Positions 1 through 6,432 of a stretch of 9,283 nt of DNA are shown piece after piece (position 1 is the stretch's first letter; each line of letters starts with the position of its first letter). The position numbers were made by a program, and so were the translations under genes. The stretch spans positions 1 through 9,283 of the forward strand of contig CALJEW010000003.1 of NCBI GenBank assembly GCA_938074585.1. Direction: 5' to 3'. The notes below the pieces were generated by a model that was not told the DNA's origin, made no database searches, and was given only the letters and a program-made list of their open reading frames with translations. This DNA is from an uncultured Rhodospirillales bacterium. Lineage in GTDB: Bacteria > Pseudomonadota > Alphaproteobacteria > Rhodospirillales > Casp-alpha2.

Positions 1-277
1 AAACATTTATAATGCCAGCTGCACCACCAACGATGATGAAAACGAGCATAAACCAGGGTCGCGTATCGAGCCAATAATCCAGGCCCCACCCAATGGTAGT
101 TCCGACAGCGACAGCGGAAATTAACTCAACGCCGACCCGGAAAGCAAGACCCAGTGCGTTACCATTTTGTAATCCGTTGTAATTCTCTACTTTCGACGGA
201 TCAACATAGTCGTTTCTGGCCCCCTCTAGTCGAGTTCCTAACTCGTCTAAAATATCTTTGTCTCGATCATTTGACAT
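1..277 (-). CDS. atpI: AtpI/AtpZ-family F0F1-ATPase assembly protein, 3' end cut off
   Basis: The first 92 residues are visible, starting at an ATG (277-275); the gene runs off the left edge. The N-terminal ~40 residues are hydrophilic and charged. Two membrane segments follow at about residues 42-64 and 75-92. The pattern GWGLDYWLDTRPW between them, then a Gly-rich second helix (VGGAAGI), is typical of the AtpI/AtpZ family. These small membrane proteins are encoded just upstream of atpB in many bacteria and help assemble the c-ring or supply Mg2+/Ca2+ to the ATP synthase. The family is usually 100-130 residues, so perhaps 15-30 are missing. It starts 35 bases after the smc stop on the same strand, so read-through from smc is possible. 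A weak AGG lies about 10 bases before the start. Inference: atpB, atpE and atpF probably follow beyond the edge. The family call is fairly sure; the exact role is not. Confidence 0.82.
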   Translation of the reverse strand, partial: MSNDRDKDILDELGTRLEGARNDYVDPSKVENYNGLQNGNALGLAFRVGVELISAVAVGTTIGWGLDYWLDTRPWFMLVFIIVGGAAGIINV

Positions 278-312
278 TTAATTAAGCCTAATTTTCGTAG
301 CCTTATATAGGG

Positions 313-3300
313 TTATCCCGCGTCGCGCAACTCTGTTGCACGCTGTAAATCTACACTGACTAATTGCGACACGCCCCGTTCAGACATTGTAACACCAAAA
401 AGTCGATCCATACGGGCCATTGTCATTCTATGGTGTGTAATTACTAAGAATCGTGTTTTTTCATTGGCGGACATCTCTTCAAGCATAGTGCAGAATCTAT
501 CTACGTTAGCATCGTCAAGTGGGGCATCGACCTCATCGAGCACGCAAATTGGGGCTGGGTTGGTCAAAAAGACCGCAAAAAGAAGCGATAATGCCGTAAG
601 TGCCTGTTCACCTCCCGAAAGCAATGACAACACCTGTAGCTTTTTGCCCGGTGGACTGGCTAATATTTCTAGGCCCGCATCTAAAGGATCATCGCTTTCG
701 GTTAATTCCAAATGGGCGCGTCCGCCGCCAAATAAGCGAACGAATAAATCTTGAAAATGTCTATCGACTTCTTTGAAAGATGCTAACAAACGGGCACGGC
801 CTTCGCGATTTAATTCTGCAATACCGTGGCGCAATTTTTCGATGGCTTGGATCAAATCTTCACGCTCTTCATTCAAGCTGTTGATTTGTTCGTCCATTTC
901 GTTGGATTCTTGTTCCGCCCGTAAGTTGACCGGCCCCATGGTTTCGCGTTCCCGATGCAAACGGTCAACACGGCGCTCCGTTGCTTCCAGTTCAGGTAGT
1001 GGGGCATCTTCCTTTAGCTCTGCCATCTCGAACAATTGATCCGTGCGGCAATTTAATTGATCTCGAACCCGTTCTGAGATTGATAGGCAGGTTTGGCGGG
1101 CTTGTTCAACGGAACCTTCGGTGCGGACCATTTGCTCCCGCGCCTGAGCCAATGCGGCTTCGGCTTCACGCAAAATGTTATCGGTTTCACGTAATGTGTT
1201 CTCAGCGAGCTGCAGGGCGTCTGCTGTGGTTGATCGCTTGATTGTTGAGGTTTCAATGCTTGTTAGTAAAATTTCCCGCTGTGCGGTGATTTCTGCCGGT
1301 CTGGCGTCTAGCTTTTCCATTTCTTCTTTTATGGAGGACCGGCGTTCTTTTAGCGCTTCCAGTTGCTTTGAGGAGCCATCGCTTCGTTGTTGCCACGATT
1401 GAATTTCATTGGCAATGCTGAGTTGGCGCTGTTCACGTTCTCTGGCTTCGCGAACAAGGGAGTCGTATTGGCTTTGGCTGCTCAGTTGTTCAGCCCTGCG
1501 TTCGGCCAATTCAACGCGGATGGTTGCAATTTGCTCGCGTTCAGCGGCCGGATCTGCAATGTCGTCGAATTGGCGCCGGGCTTCATTTTGAGCAATCGCG
1601 GTTTCTTCGATGTCTTGGGAGTTCGATTGCGATGTATCGTCCAAGCCTTCAACCCTCGATGCGTATGCAGTTACTTTTTCTTTGATTTTAGCTAAGGATT
1701 CCCGGGCTTCGTTCAATTTGCGCTCGGCCGCGTTAATGGCTTCACGGGTTGCGTGCTCAGCGCCACGTATTTCTTCTTGGCGTTTACGGGCATCGTCGCG
1801 AATCAATTGGGCGGCATCGACTTTTTCTTGAACTTCAGCCAATTGAGTTTGAACTTCATTTAACCGATTGCGTTGCTCTAGACGGGCCGCGGCGGCGGTT
1901 GTCGCCCCAGATGAAACCATAAAACCATCCCAGCGCCAAACACTCCCGGTTTTACTAACGATCCGTTGGCCTTGTGCTAGCCGTGGGCTCAGGATTTTAC
2001 CTTGGTCGTCGTCGTCAACAATACCGACCTGGCTCAAACGACGAGTCAGGGCGGCAGGCCCTTTAACCACATCACTTAAGGGCTGAATGTTATCGGGTAA
2101 GGCTTGAACAAAATCGTAAGGCGGGAACGAGCGCCAATGGGCCGGAGCAGCTTCATCGGAAGGGACGGCTAGGTCTTCACCCATGGCGACACCTAATGCT
2201 GTCTCGAACCCAGGCTCAACCGTTACCGCATCAATCATTGGCGGCCAAAGTTCGCCCTCGTCGGATGCCAGAATACGGGCCAGAGTTTTCTCTTCCGCGC
2301 CTAGAGCGGTTTTTATAGCCGATACCTCTTGCAGGGCAGATACTGTTTCTTGGGTTTTATCTTGGGCCTCTATGCGTTGTTCTTCTAATATATCTCGTTG
2401 TTCTTGGGCATACTCCAAAGCCGCCCGTGCGGCGTCCAAATCAGCTTCTGCACCCACTACGGATTTTGCATCGGGGCTTTGGGACTCTAATTCTGCACGT
2501 TGGGCTTCTATTTCTTGGTTTCGTAGCTTTAAGCGATCCATACGGGCATCAAGTTCACGCAATCGATTGCTCAAGCCATTTCGCTGCGCTTCACTGGCGG
2601 CCACTTGCTCTGTAAGTTGGTTCATTTGCGTTTCAAGAAACTCTGCATTCTCGTTTGAACGCTCAAGCAACTCTTGTGCTGTTTCTTGAGCTTCACTCTC
2701 GCCTTCGCGTGAGAGCCCTATTTGTTGGCGCTCTTCAGTTAGACGGTACACGGCACCGCCTGCATCTTCAGCAATTATCCGTTCGCGTTCTTCGTCGCGC
2801 TCTAATTGTTGGCGGCGGCTATCAGCTTCAATGGCAGTTTGTCGAACCCGGGCTTCTTCATCATCCAAGCCTTCGCGGGCTATGGTTAAGCGGTGTAATT
2901 CGGCGGCGGCGATGGCTTCAGCTTGGCGCAATCCGGGAAGCTTTTCAGAACTTTCGGCTTGATTGACCGTAGCAGTGCCCGCCATTGCGGTTAATTCAGT
3001 CACTTGAGCTTGCACGATTGTGAATTTGGCCCGGGAATTATCCAATTCTGATTCGGCAGTGGCCCAACGCAAATGAAACAGTGTTGCTTCCGCTTTCCGT
3101 ATGTGGTCACTCAAATTGCGATAACGCGTGGCTTGGCGTGACTGCTTTTTTAAATTTTGAATCTGGATATCCAAAGTAATTAGAATATCATCCAATCGTT
3201 CCAGATTTGTTTCGGCGCCTTTTAAGCGCAATTCAGCTTCGTGGCGGCGCGAATGAAGACCGGTTATGCCAGCGGCTTCTTCAAGCAAAGCGCGGCGTTG

Positions 3301-3777
3301 TTCGGGCTTCGCTGCAATAATAGCACCAATACGCCCTTGGCTAACCATGGCAGTCGAACGAGCACCGGTTGATGAGTCTGCAAACAATAATTGCACATCA
3401 CGGGCTCGAACTTCCTTGCCATTGACCCGGTACTTAGAGCCCTTTTCACGCTCGATCCGGCGGCTGACTTCTAACTCTATATCGTCGTTAAACTGGGCTG
3501 GGGCCGTTCGTTGAGAGTTATCAAGGGCAAGTACCACTTCCGCCATATTACGCGGTGGCCGGGTTGAGGTGCCACCGAAAATAACGTCGTCCATTTCTTT
3601 GCCGCGCATTTGCTTGGCCGATGTTTCGCCCATGGCCCAACGCAAGCCTTCAACCAAATTAGATTTGCCACAACCGTTCGGGCCAACAACGCCAGTCAAG
3701 CCAAGCTCGACCAGCAATTCAGTGTTGTCGACAAACGATTTAAAGCCGGTGAGGCGAAGTTTATTGAAGTGAAGCAC
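313..3777 (-). CDS. smc: Chromosome segregation ATPase SMC
   Basis: Full-length bacterial SMC of 1154 residues. As a dimer, usually with ScpA and ScpB, it loads on DNA near the origin and extrudes loops to organise and separate chromosomes. Visible in order: Walker A GPNGCGKS (32-39), Q-loop VSQG (145-148), a first coiled coil (about 170-500), a globular hinge (about 505-630, beginning ELWPPMIDAVTVEPGFE), a second coiled coil (about 635-985) with the family motif GPVNL at its end, signature LSGGEQ (1053-1058), Walker B ICVLDE (1077-1082) with D1081/E1082, D-loop VDAPLDD, and the H-loop His in ITHH (1113-1116). All ATPase residues are intact and the frame is unbroken. The start is GTG (3777-3775). 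It fits because the conserved start LHFNKLRLTGFKSF follows at once and an AGGA lies 10 bases upstream. The gene is 12 bases downstream of the DsbA-like gene and probably co-transcribed with it. scpA and scpB are not in the window. Confidence 0.97.
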   Translation of the reverse strand: MLHFNKLRLTGFKSFVDNTELLVELGLTGVVGPNGCGKSNLVEGLRWAMGETSAKQMRGKEMDDVIFGGTSTRPPRNMAEVVLALDNSQRTAPAQFNDDIELEVSRRIEREKGSKYRVNGKEVRARDVQLLFADSSTGARSTAMVSQGRIGAIIAAKPEQRRALLEEAAGITGLHSRRHEAELRLKGAETNLERLDDILITLDIQIQNLKKQSRQATRYRNLSDHIRKAEATLFHLRWATAESELDNSRAKFTIVQAQVTELTAMAGTATVNQAESSEKLPGLRQAEAIAAAELHRLTIAREGLDDEEARVRQTAIEADSRRQQLERDEERERIIAEDAGGAVYRLTEERQQIGLSREGESEAQETAQELLERSNENAEFLETQMNQLTEQVAASEAQRNGLSNRLRELDARMDRLKLRNQEIEAQRAELESQSPDAKSVVGAEADLDAARAALEYAQEQRDILEEQRIEAQDKTQETVSALQEVSAIKTALGAEEKTLARILASDEGELWPPMIDAVTVEPGFETALGVAMGEDLAVPSDEAAPAHWRSFPPYDFVQALPDNIQPLSDVVKGPAALTRRLSQVGIVDDDDQGKILSPRLAQGQRIVSKTGSVWRWDGFMVSSGATTAAAARLEQRNRLNEVQTQLAEVQEKVDAAQLIRDDARKRQEEIRGAEHATREAINAAERKLNEARESLAKIKEKVTAYASRVEGLDDTSQSNSQDIEETAIAQNEARRQFDDIADPAAEREQIATIRVELAERRAEQLSSQSQYDSLVREAREREQRQLSIANEIQSWQQRSDGSSKQLEALKERRSSIKEEMEKLDARPAEITAQREILLTSIETSTIKRSTTADALQLAENTLRETDNILREAEAALAQAREQMVRTEGSVEQARQTCLSISERVRDQLNCRTDQLFEMAELKEDAPLPELEATERRVDRLHRERETMGPVNLRAEQESNEMDEQINSLNEEREDLIQAIEKLRHGIAELNREGRARLLASFKEVDRHFQDLFVRLFGGGRAHLELTESDDPLDAGLEILASPPGKKLQVLSLLSGGEQALTALSLLFAVFLTNPAPICVLDEVDAPLDDANVDRFCTMLEEMSANEKTRFLVITHHRMTMARMDRLFGVTMSERGVSQLVSVDLQRATELRDAG

Positions 3778-3787
3778 TCGAGTTTGA

Positions 3788-3791
3788 TCCT
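3788..3791 (-). promoter_or_regulatory. smc ribosome binding site overlapping upstream stop codon
   Basis: On the minus strand the DsbA-like gene ends TAG and the next bases are GA, so TAGGA serves both as stop codon and as the AGGA Shine-Dalgarno core of smc, 10 bases before its GTG start. This layout suggests translational coupling: ribosomes finishing the DsbA-like protein would end on the smc binding site. The overlap is seen directly; the coupling is inferred. Confidence 0.55.
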
Positions 3792-4419
3792 ATATGGACT
3801 TATTAAGTGCTTTGTTGAGAATCTTTTTAAAGTCCTCGTAAGGCATTCCTCCCGAAATTGTTTCGCCATCAACAACGAAAGACGGGGTCGCATTTATTTT
3901 ATGTTTTTTGCCGCCATCTCGGGCTGTGTTTTGAATATAATCCAGCAGCTCTTGATTTTGCAGGCAGGCGTCAACATCAGTTGTACTCATACCGCCAAAT
4001 CGTGCGATCTTTTTTAGAGCTTCCATGGGATTTTCACTACGGCTCCATTGTTTTTGGCCGCGGAAGAAGATGTCGATCATTCCGAAGTACTTTGCTGAAC
4101 CAGAACAGCGCGCAATCATCGATGCGGCAAGGGCAGGCGTTCCAAGAGGAAAGTCCCGGTAAATAAATTTTACTTTTCCCGTATCTATATAATTCTTTTT
4201 GATGTCTTGGTACGTGCTCATATGGAAGTCTGCACAGTGGGAGCAACCCAAGGACGCATATTCGATGACCGTTATTTGCGCGTTCTCATCGCCAACAACC
4301 ATTTCTTTTAAGGCATCCTCATTATTAGCAATAGCTCCCATGGCCGACGTGGGCTGGAGTGTTGAAAAAGAGAGGGTCATACCCAGTAGAGCTACAAAAC
4401 CTAGTATATATCGTGACAA
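3790..4419 (-). CDS. Exported DsbA-family thiol:disulfide oxidoreductase
   Basis: A 209-residue protein with a signal peptide: a short basic start, a hydrophobic core at about 5-20, and a likely signal peptidase I site after PTSA (residue 26). It should therefore act in the periplasm. The thioredoxin-fold active site is CSHC (C59-C62) in the context SLGCSHCADFH, and the cis-proline loop is TP at 178-179 (INATPSF). DPLGTP-like and helical insert features between them match the DsbA/thioredoxin_4 family, which oxidises or isomerises protein disulfides. Two further cysteines, C105 and C152, could form a structural disulfide. The start is a TTG at 4419-4417, chosen because a perfect AGGAGG lies 5 bases upstream and because the next Met (residue 14) would destroy the signal peptide. 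It lies between dciA and smc, an arrangement I recognise from other Alphaproteobacteria. Its redox partner (DsbB/DsbD type) and substrates cannot be read from here. Confidence 0.9.
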   Translation of the reverse strand: MSRYILGFVALLGMTLSFSTLQPTSAMGAIANNEDALKEMVVGDENAQITVIEYASLGCSHCADFHMSTYQDIKKNYIDTGKVKFIYRDFPLGTPALAASMIARCSGSAKYFGMIDIFFRGQKQWSRSENPMEALKKIARFGGMSTTDVDACLQNQELLDYIQNTARDGGKKHKINATPSFVVDGETISGGMPYEDFKKILNKALNKSI

Positions 4420-4424
4420 TTTGG

Positions 4425-4430
4425 CCTCCT
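4425..4430 (-). promoter_or_regulatory. Perfect Shine-Dalgarno setting a TTG start
   Basis: The minus strand reads AGGAGG followed by CCAAA and then TTG, the inferred start of the DsbA-like gene. This is the strongest ribosome binding site in the window, and it compensates for the weak start codon. It is the main reason for preferring TTG over the internal ATG at codon 14. Confidence 0.75.
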
Positions 4431-4448
4431 AAGCACAAGATATTGGTG

Positions 4449-4478
4449 AATATAGAATTGTGAGTTCGGTAGTGTCGA
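4449..4478 (-). promoter_or_regulatory. Candidate sigma70 promoter for the DsbA-smc transcript
   Basis: The minus strand carries TCGACA (4478-4473), an 18-base spacer, and TATATT (4454-4449), each matching five of six consensus bases. Transcription would start near 4442, leaving a leader of about 20-25 bases that contains the AGGAGG site. A GANTC (GACTC, 4477-4481), the target of the alphaproteobacterial cell-cycle methylase CcrM, overlaps the -35 box. The imperfect hairpin ACTCC/GGAGT (4478-4482 with 4489-4493) lies between the -35 box and a DnaA box. The promoter is predicted from sequence alone. Confidence 0.5.
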
Positions 4479-4492
4479 CTCCTTTTCTGGAG

Positions 4493-4501
4493 TTATCCAC
4501 A
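4493..4501 (+). promoter_or_regulatory. Perfect DnaA box upstream of the DsbA-smc promoter
   Basis: TTATCCACA is the consensus high-affinity DnaA-binding 9-mer. I noticed no other copy of this exact sequence in the window on either strand; about 0.07 copies would be expected by chance in a stretch this long. It lies in the 146-base gap between dciA and the DsbA-like gene, about 15 bases upstream of the proposed -35 box and roughly 50-60 bases before the proposed start point. DnaA-ATP acts as a transcription factor in Caulobacter and E. coli, so a regulatory role is plausible. A single box does not indicate a replication origin. Confidence 0.5.
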
Positions 4502-4565
4502 AGTAATCAAAGCAAGCATAAAATAAACATTCATTTTGATGCCCGTATCATAGGGTATGCAAGGG

Positions 4566-5072
4566 TTAGCGCGTGTTTCGTCCTGTTACTGATTTACCTA
4601 ATTTTTCGAGAGCATTTTTTAGTTTTGAATCTTCAACATTTTCGAGTTGGTGGTCCAATGATTTTTTTTCGGCAAGGGTTAAGGCGCGAAGTTTATATTT
4701 GGGTTTTTCGATGCGGGGTGGCAAGGGGGCTTGGATGAGTTTTATTCGGTTTATGGCTCGATAGCCAAAATGAGCATTGATGCGGTTCAAAATCACCGGT
4801 TCCATATGCTGAATATCTAGGGCAAGGCCGGGATTGCCGACACGTAACTGAAGAGTTCCGTCCCCATTTTGACCTTTTGGGTAAACAACTTTTTCCGGAT
4901 GGGACGCGTTTGCCAATAACTCACCAACGATTGCGGGCCATCTGTGAAGTATTTCACCATCTGCAAAGCCGCGTTTGCTGTAAGATGTGCGTGTTAAGTG
5001 CGATATGGATTTACCAAGAGCCTGAGTGGTGTAGGTCCGTTTAGGTGGTGCTTCTTTAGGTTCTTCGTCCAT
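4566..5072 (-). CDS. dciA: DciA-family (DUF721) replicative helicase loader
   Basis: A 168-residue protein of the DUF721/DciA family. DciA proteins help load or activate the replicative helicase DnaB in bacteria without DnaC or DnaI. The domain covers about residues 20-118. It contains the family core around W45 (HRWPAIVGELLANASHPEKV, 43-62), the strand-rich LQLRVGNPGLALDIQ (75-89), and the segment with paired Asn-Arg (MEPVILNRINAHFGYRAINRIKL in short stretches, 90-112). A Lys-rich linker and a C-terminal helix (LENVEDSKLKNALEKLGK, 143-160) follow, the extended tail common in alphaproteobacterial members. The start is ATG (5072-5070), with AAGGA about 11 bases upstream. No terminator hairpin is evident after its stop, so transcripts may continue into the DsbA-like gene and smc. 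The gene diverges from the CoA-transferase gene. The family call is confident; the helicase role is by homology. Confidence 0.88.
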   Translation of the reverse strand: MDEEPKEAPPKRTYTTQALGKSISHLTRTSYSKRGFADGEILHRWPAIVGELLANASHPEKVVYPKGQNGDGTLQLRVGNPGLALDIQHMEPVILNRINAHFGYRAINRIKLIQAPLPPRIEKPKYKLRALTLAEKKSLDHQLENVEDSKLKNALEKLGKSVTGRNTR

Positions 5073-5107
5073 CCGTTGCTTTTTCCTTCGGCTGCGCTGT
5101 CGCCCCT

Positions 5108-5136
5108 ATAATACGGGATATGGGCTGGTCCCACAA
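5108..5136 (-). promoter_or_regulatory. Candidate promoter for dciA
   Basis: The minus strand reads TTGTGG (5136-5131), a 17-base spacer, and TATTAT (5113-5108), placing the start point near 5101 and a leader of about 28 bases. The same bases on the plus strand spell TATAAT (5107-5112) but have no good -35 partner, so the leftward reading is preferred. The -35 box matches only the TTG half of the consensus. Confidence 0.35.
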
Positions 5137-5172
5137 CAACTCCAATTTGGTGATATTGTGGCTGTTCGAGTC

Positions 5173-5200
5173 TTGTTTGATATTGAAATGTTGCGATAAT
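5173..5200 (+). promoter_or_regulatory. Candidate promoter for the CoA-transferase and mutY
   Basis: TTGTTT (5173-5178), a 16-base spacer and GATAAT (5195-5200) would start transcription near 5207, about 38 bases before the CoA-transferase start. A GANTC site (GAGTC, 5168-5172) directly abuts the -35 box. The gap between CoA-transferase and mutY is only 24 bases, so this would be the main promoter for both. Confidence 0.4.
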
Positions 5201-5244
5201 AAGGCACTTATTTCTTAAAATCATCATCATCTTGGAAAACACTT

Positions 5245-6408
5245 ATGTATGACGTTCTTTCTGGTATGCGAATCCTTGAATTGTCGGCTTTTATTGCGGC
5301 CCCTTTGGCAGGCCTAACGTTATCCCAACTGGGGGCTGATGTCATTCGGGTTGATCCTGAAGGTGGCGGAATGGATTATAAGCGATGGCCACTGAGCGAT
5401 GATGGGACAAGTTTGTATTGGGCGGGGCTAAATAAAGGCAAACGATCTGTAGCGTTGGATTTGAAACATGAAAATGGGCGCGACACGTTTCGCGATATTT
5501 TGTCTGCACCCGGCGAAGACGGGGGTATTTTATTGACCAACCTAACTGGGCCCGCTTGGTTATCGTATGACGAATTGCGTAAAGTTCGCCCCAATTTGAT
5601 TATGGTCAGCTTAACCGGACACAATGACGGCAACGCGGCTGTCGATTATACGGTGAATTGCGCCGTCGGCATTCCCATGGCAACGGGCTATGCAACGCCA
5701 GACAAGCCCGTAAATAACATGCTGCCCGCATGGGATGCCATTGCCGGAATGACCCTAGCGATGGCAATTTTGGCAGCGGAACGCCACCGTCGTAAAACAG
5801 GCGAAGGACAGCATGTGACTTTGGCTTTATCGGATGTCGCGTATGCACTTGTCTCGAACCTCGGATACGCCAGCGAGGCCGAAGCCATGGAGAGAGACCG
5901 ACCCGCCATTGGCAATCATATGTATGGAGCTTTAGGCCATAACTTGTCCACAAAGGATGACCGCCAAGTAATGTTTGTCGTTCTAACGGAGCGCCATTGG
6001 CAAGCCCTGTTGAAAGTAACGAATACGGCTGATGCTATGGCTGAAATCGCAAATAAACGGGGCTTAGATTTGAGCTCAGACGCCGGGCGTTATGAGGCAC
6101 GGGACGATATTATTGTCGAGCTTACAAAGTGGTCAAAAACCCAAACTTTGGCTGAAGTTGGTCCTGTGTTTGACGAGGCGCGTTTGCTTTGGGGGCCATA
6201 CCAGACGTTTCAGCAAATGGTTCATGAAGACCCCCGGGCAACGCTTGAAAACCCAATGTTCGATCAAATCGATCAAGATGGGGTTGGGAGGGTTCTGGCA
6301 TCTGGATCGCCGCTTAATTTTATCGGCAAAGACCGCCAAAAAGTCAGACCTGCGTCACGTGTTGGAGCCGATACAGATGCGGTGTTGAACGATGTTCTGG
6401 GTAAGTAA
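5245..6408 (+). CDS. mct: Family III CoA-transferase, probable 2-methylfumaryl-CoA isomerase (Mct-like)
   Basis: A 387-residue CaiB/BaiF-type CoA-transferase. The N-terminal third strongly resembles, as far as I can recall the sequence, Mct of Chloroflexus: SAFIAAPLAGLTLSQLGAD (14-32), GGGMDYKRWP (40-49), SLYWAGLNKGKRS (56-68), then VDYTVN (133-138) and LPAWD (160-164). D164 sits where the catalytic aspartate that carries the acyl group lies in family III. Later matches are AAERHRRKTGEGQ (177-189), GNHMYGA (223-229), DNPMF-like ENPMF and GSPLNF near the end. Mct moves CoA within mesaconate, from C1 to C4, in the 3-hydroxypropionate bicycle. The start aligns with Mct residue for residue and has a modest GGAA site upstream. 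Its neighbours are DNA-maintenance genes, so context gives no metabolic support. Alternative: another isomerase or CoA-transferase in the same subfamily, with a related C5 dicarboxyl-CoA substrate. Confidence 0.78.
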   Translation: MYDVLSGMRILELSAFIAAPLAGLTLSQLGADVIRVDPEGGGMDYKRWPLSDDGTSLYWAGLNKGKRSVALDLKHENGRDTFRDILSAPGEDGGILLTNLTGPAWLSYDELRKVRPNLIMVSLTGHNDGNAAVDYTVNCAVGIPMATGYATPDKPVNNMLPAWDAIAGMTLAMAILAAERHRRKTGEGQHVTLALSDVAYALVSNLGYASEAEAMERDRPAIGNHMYGALGHNLSTKDDRQVMFVVLTERHWQALLKVTNTADAMAEIANKRGLDLSSDAGRYEARDDIIVELTKWSKTQTLAEVGPVFDEARLLWGPYQTFQQMVHEDPRATLENPMFDQIDQDGVGRVLASGSPLNFIGKDRQKVRPASRVGADTDAVLNDVLGK

Positions 6409-6432
6409 TTCAAGGGTATTGAGAACAGTCGA

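Noticed and set aside
278..285. TTAATTAA palindrome before the AtpI-like gene
   Set aside because: It is an eight-base AT-only palindrome next to a start codon in an AT-rich spacer, with no partner site.
296..330. Promoter for the AtpI-like gene (TTGCGC, 15-base spacer, TATATA, leftward) and the GGGTTATCCC palindrome as an smc terminator
   Set aside because: The spacer is too short and the -35 match poor; the palindrome has a three-pair stem. Read-through from smc is equally likely.
464..3772. Many open frames on the plus strand opposite smc, up to 168 codons (2183-2689)
   Set aside because: They are antisense shadows of a long coiled-coil gene with biased codons; none has recognisable domains or convincing start signals, while the smc frame is complete with all motifs.
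4478..4493. Small hairpin ACTCC-TTTTCT-GGAGT as a dciA terminator
   Set aside because: The stem is only five pairs with no U-run in the right position, and it lies about 75 bases past the dciA stop; it is mentioned only as part of the promoter region.
4420..4565. Replication origin near the DnaA box
   Set aside because: There is one box only, with no cluster of boxes, no AT-rich unwinding repeat, and no dnaA, dnaN or hemE neighbour.
5107..5112. Perfect plus-strand TATAAT as the CoA-transferase promoter
   Set aside because: No acceptable -35 box lies 16-18 bases upstream, and it would leave a leader of over 120 bases; the site at 5173-5200 fits better.
5606..5953. Minus-strand open frames inside the CoA-transferase gene (115 and 75 codons)
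   Set aside because: No domain or plausible start context is seen, and the sense frame is a full-length conserved enzyme.
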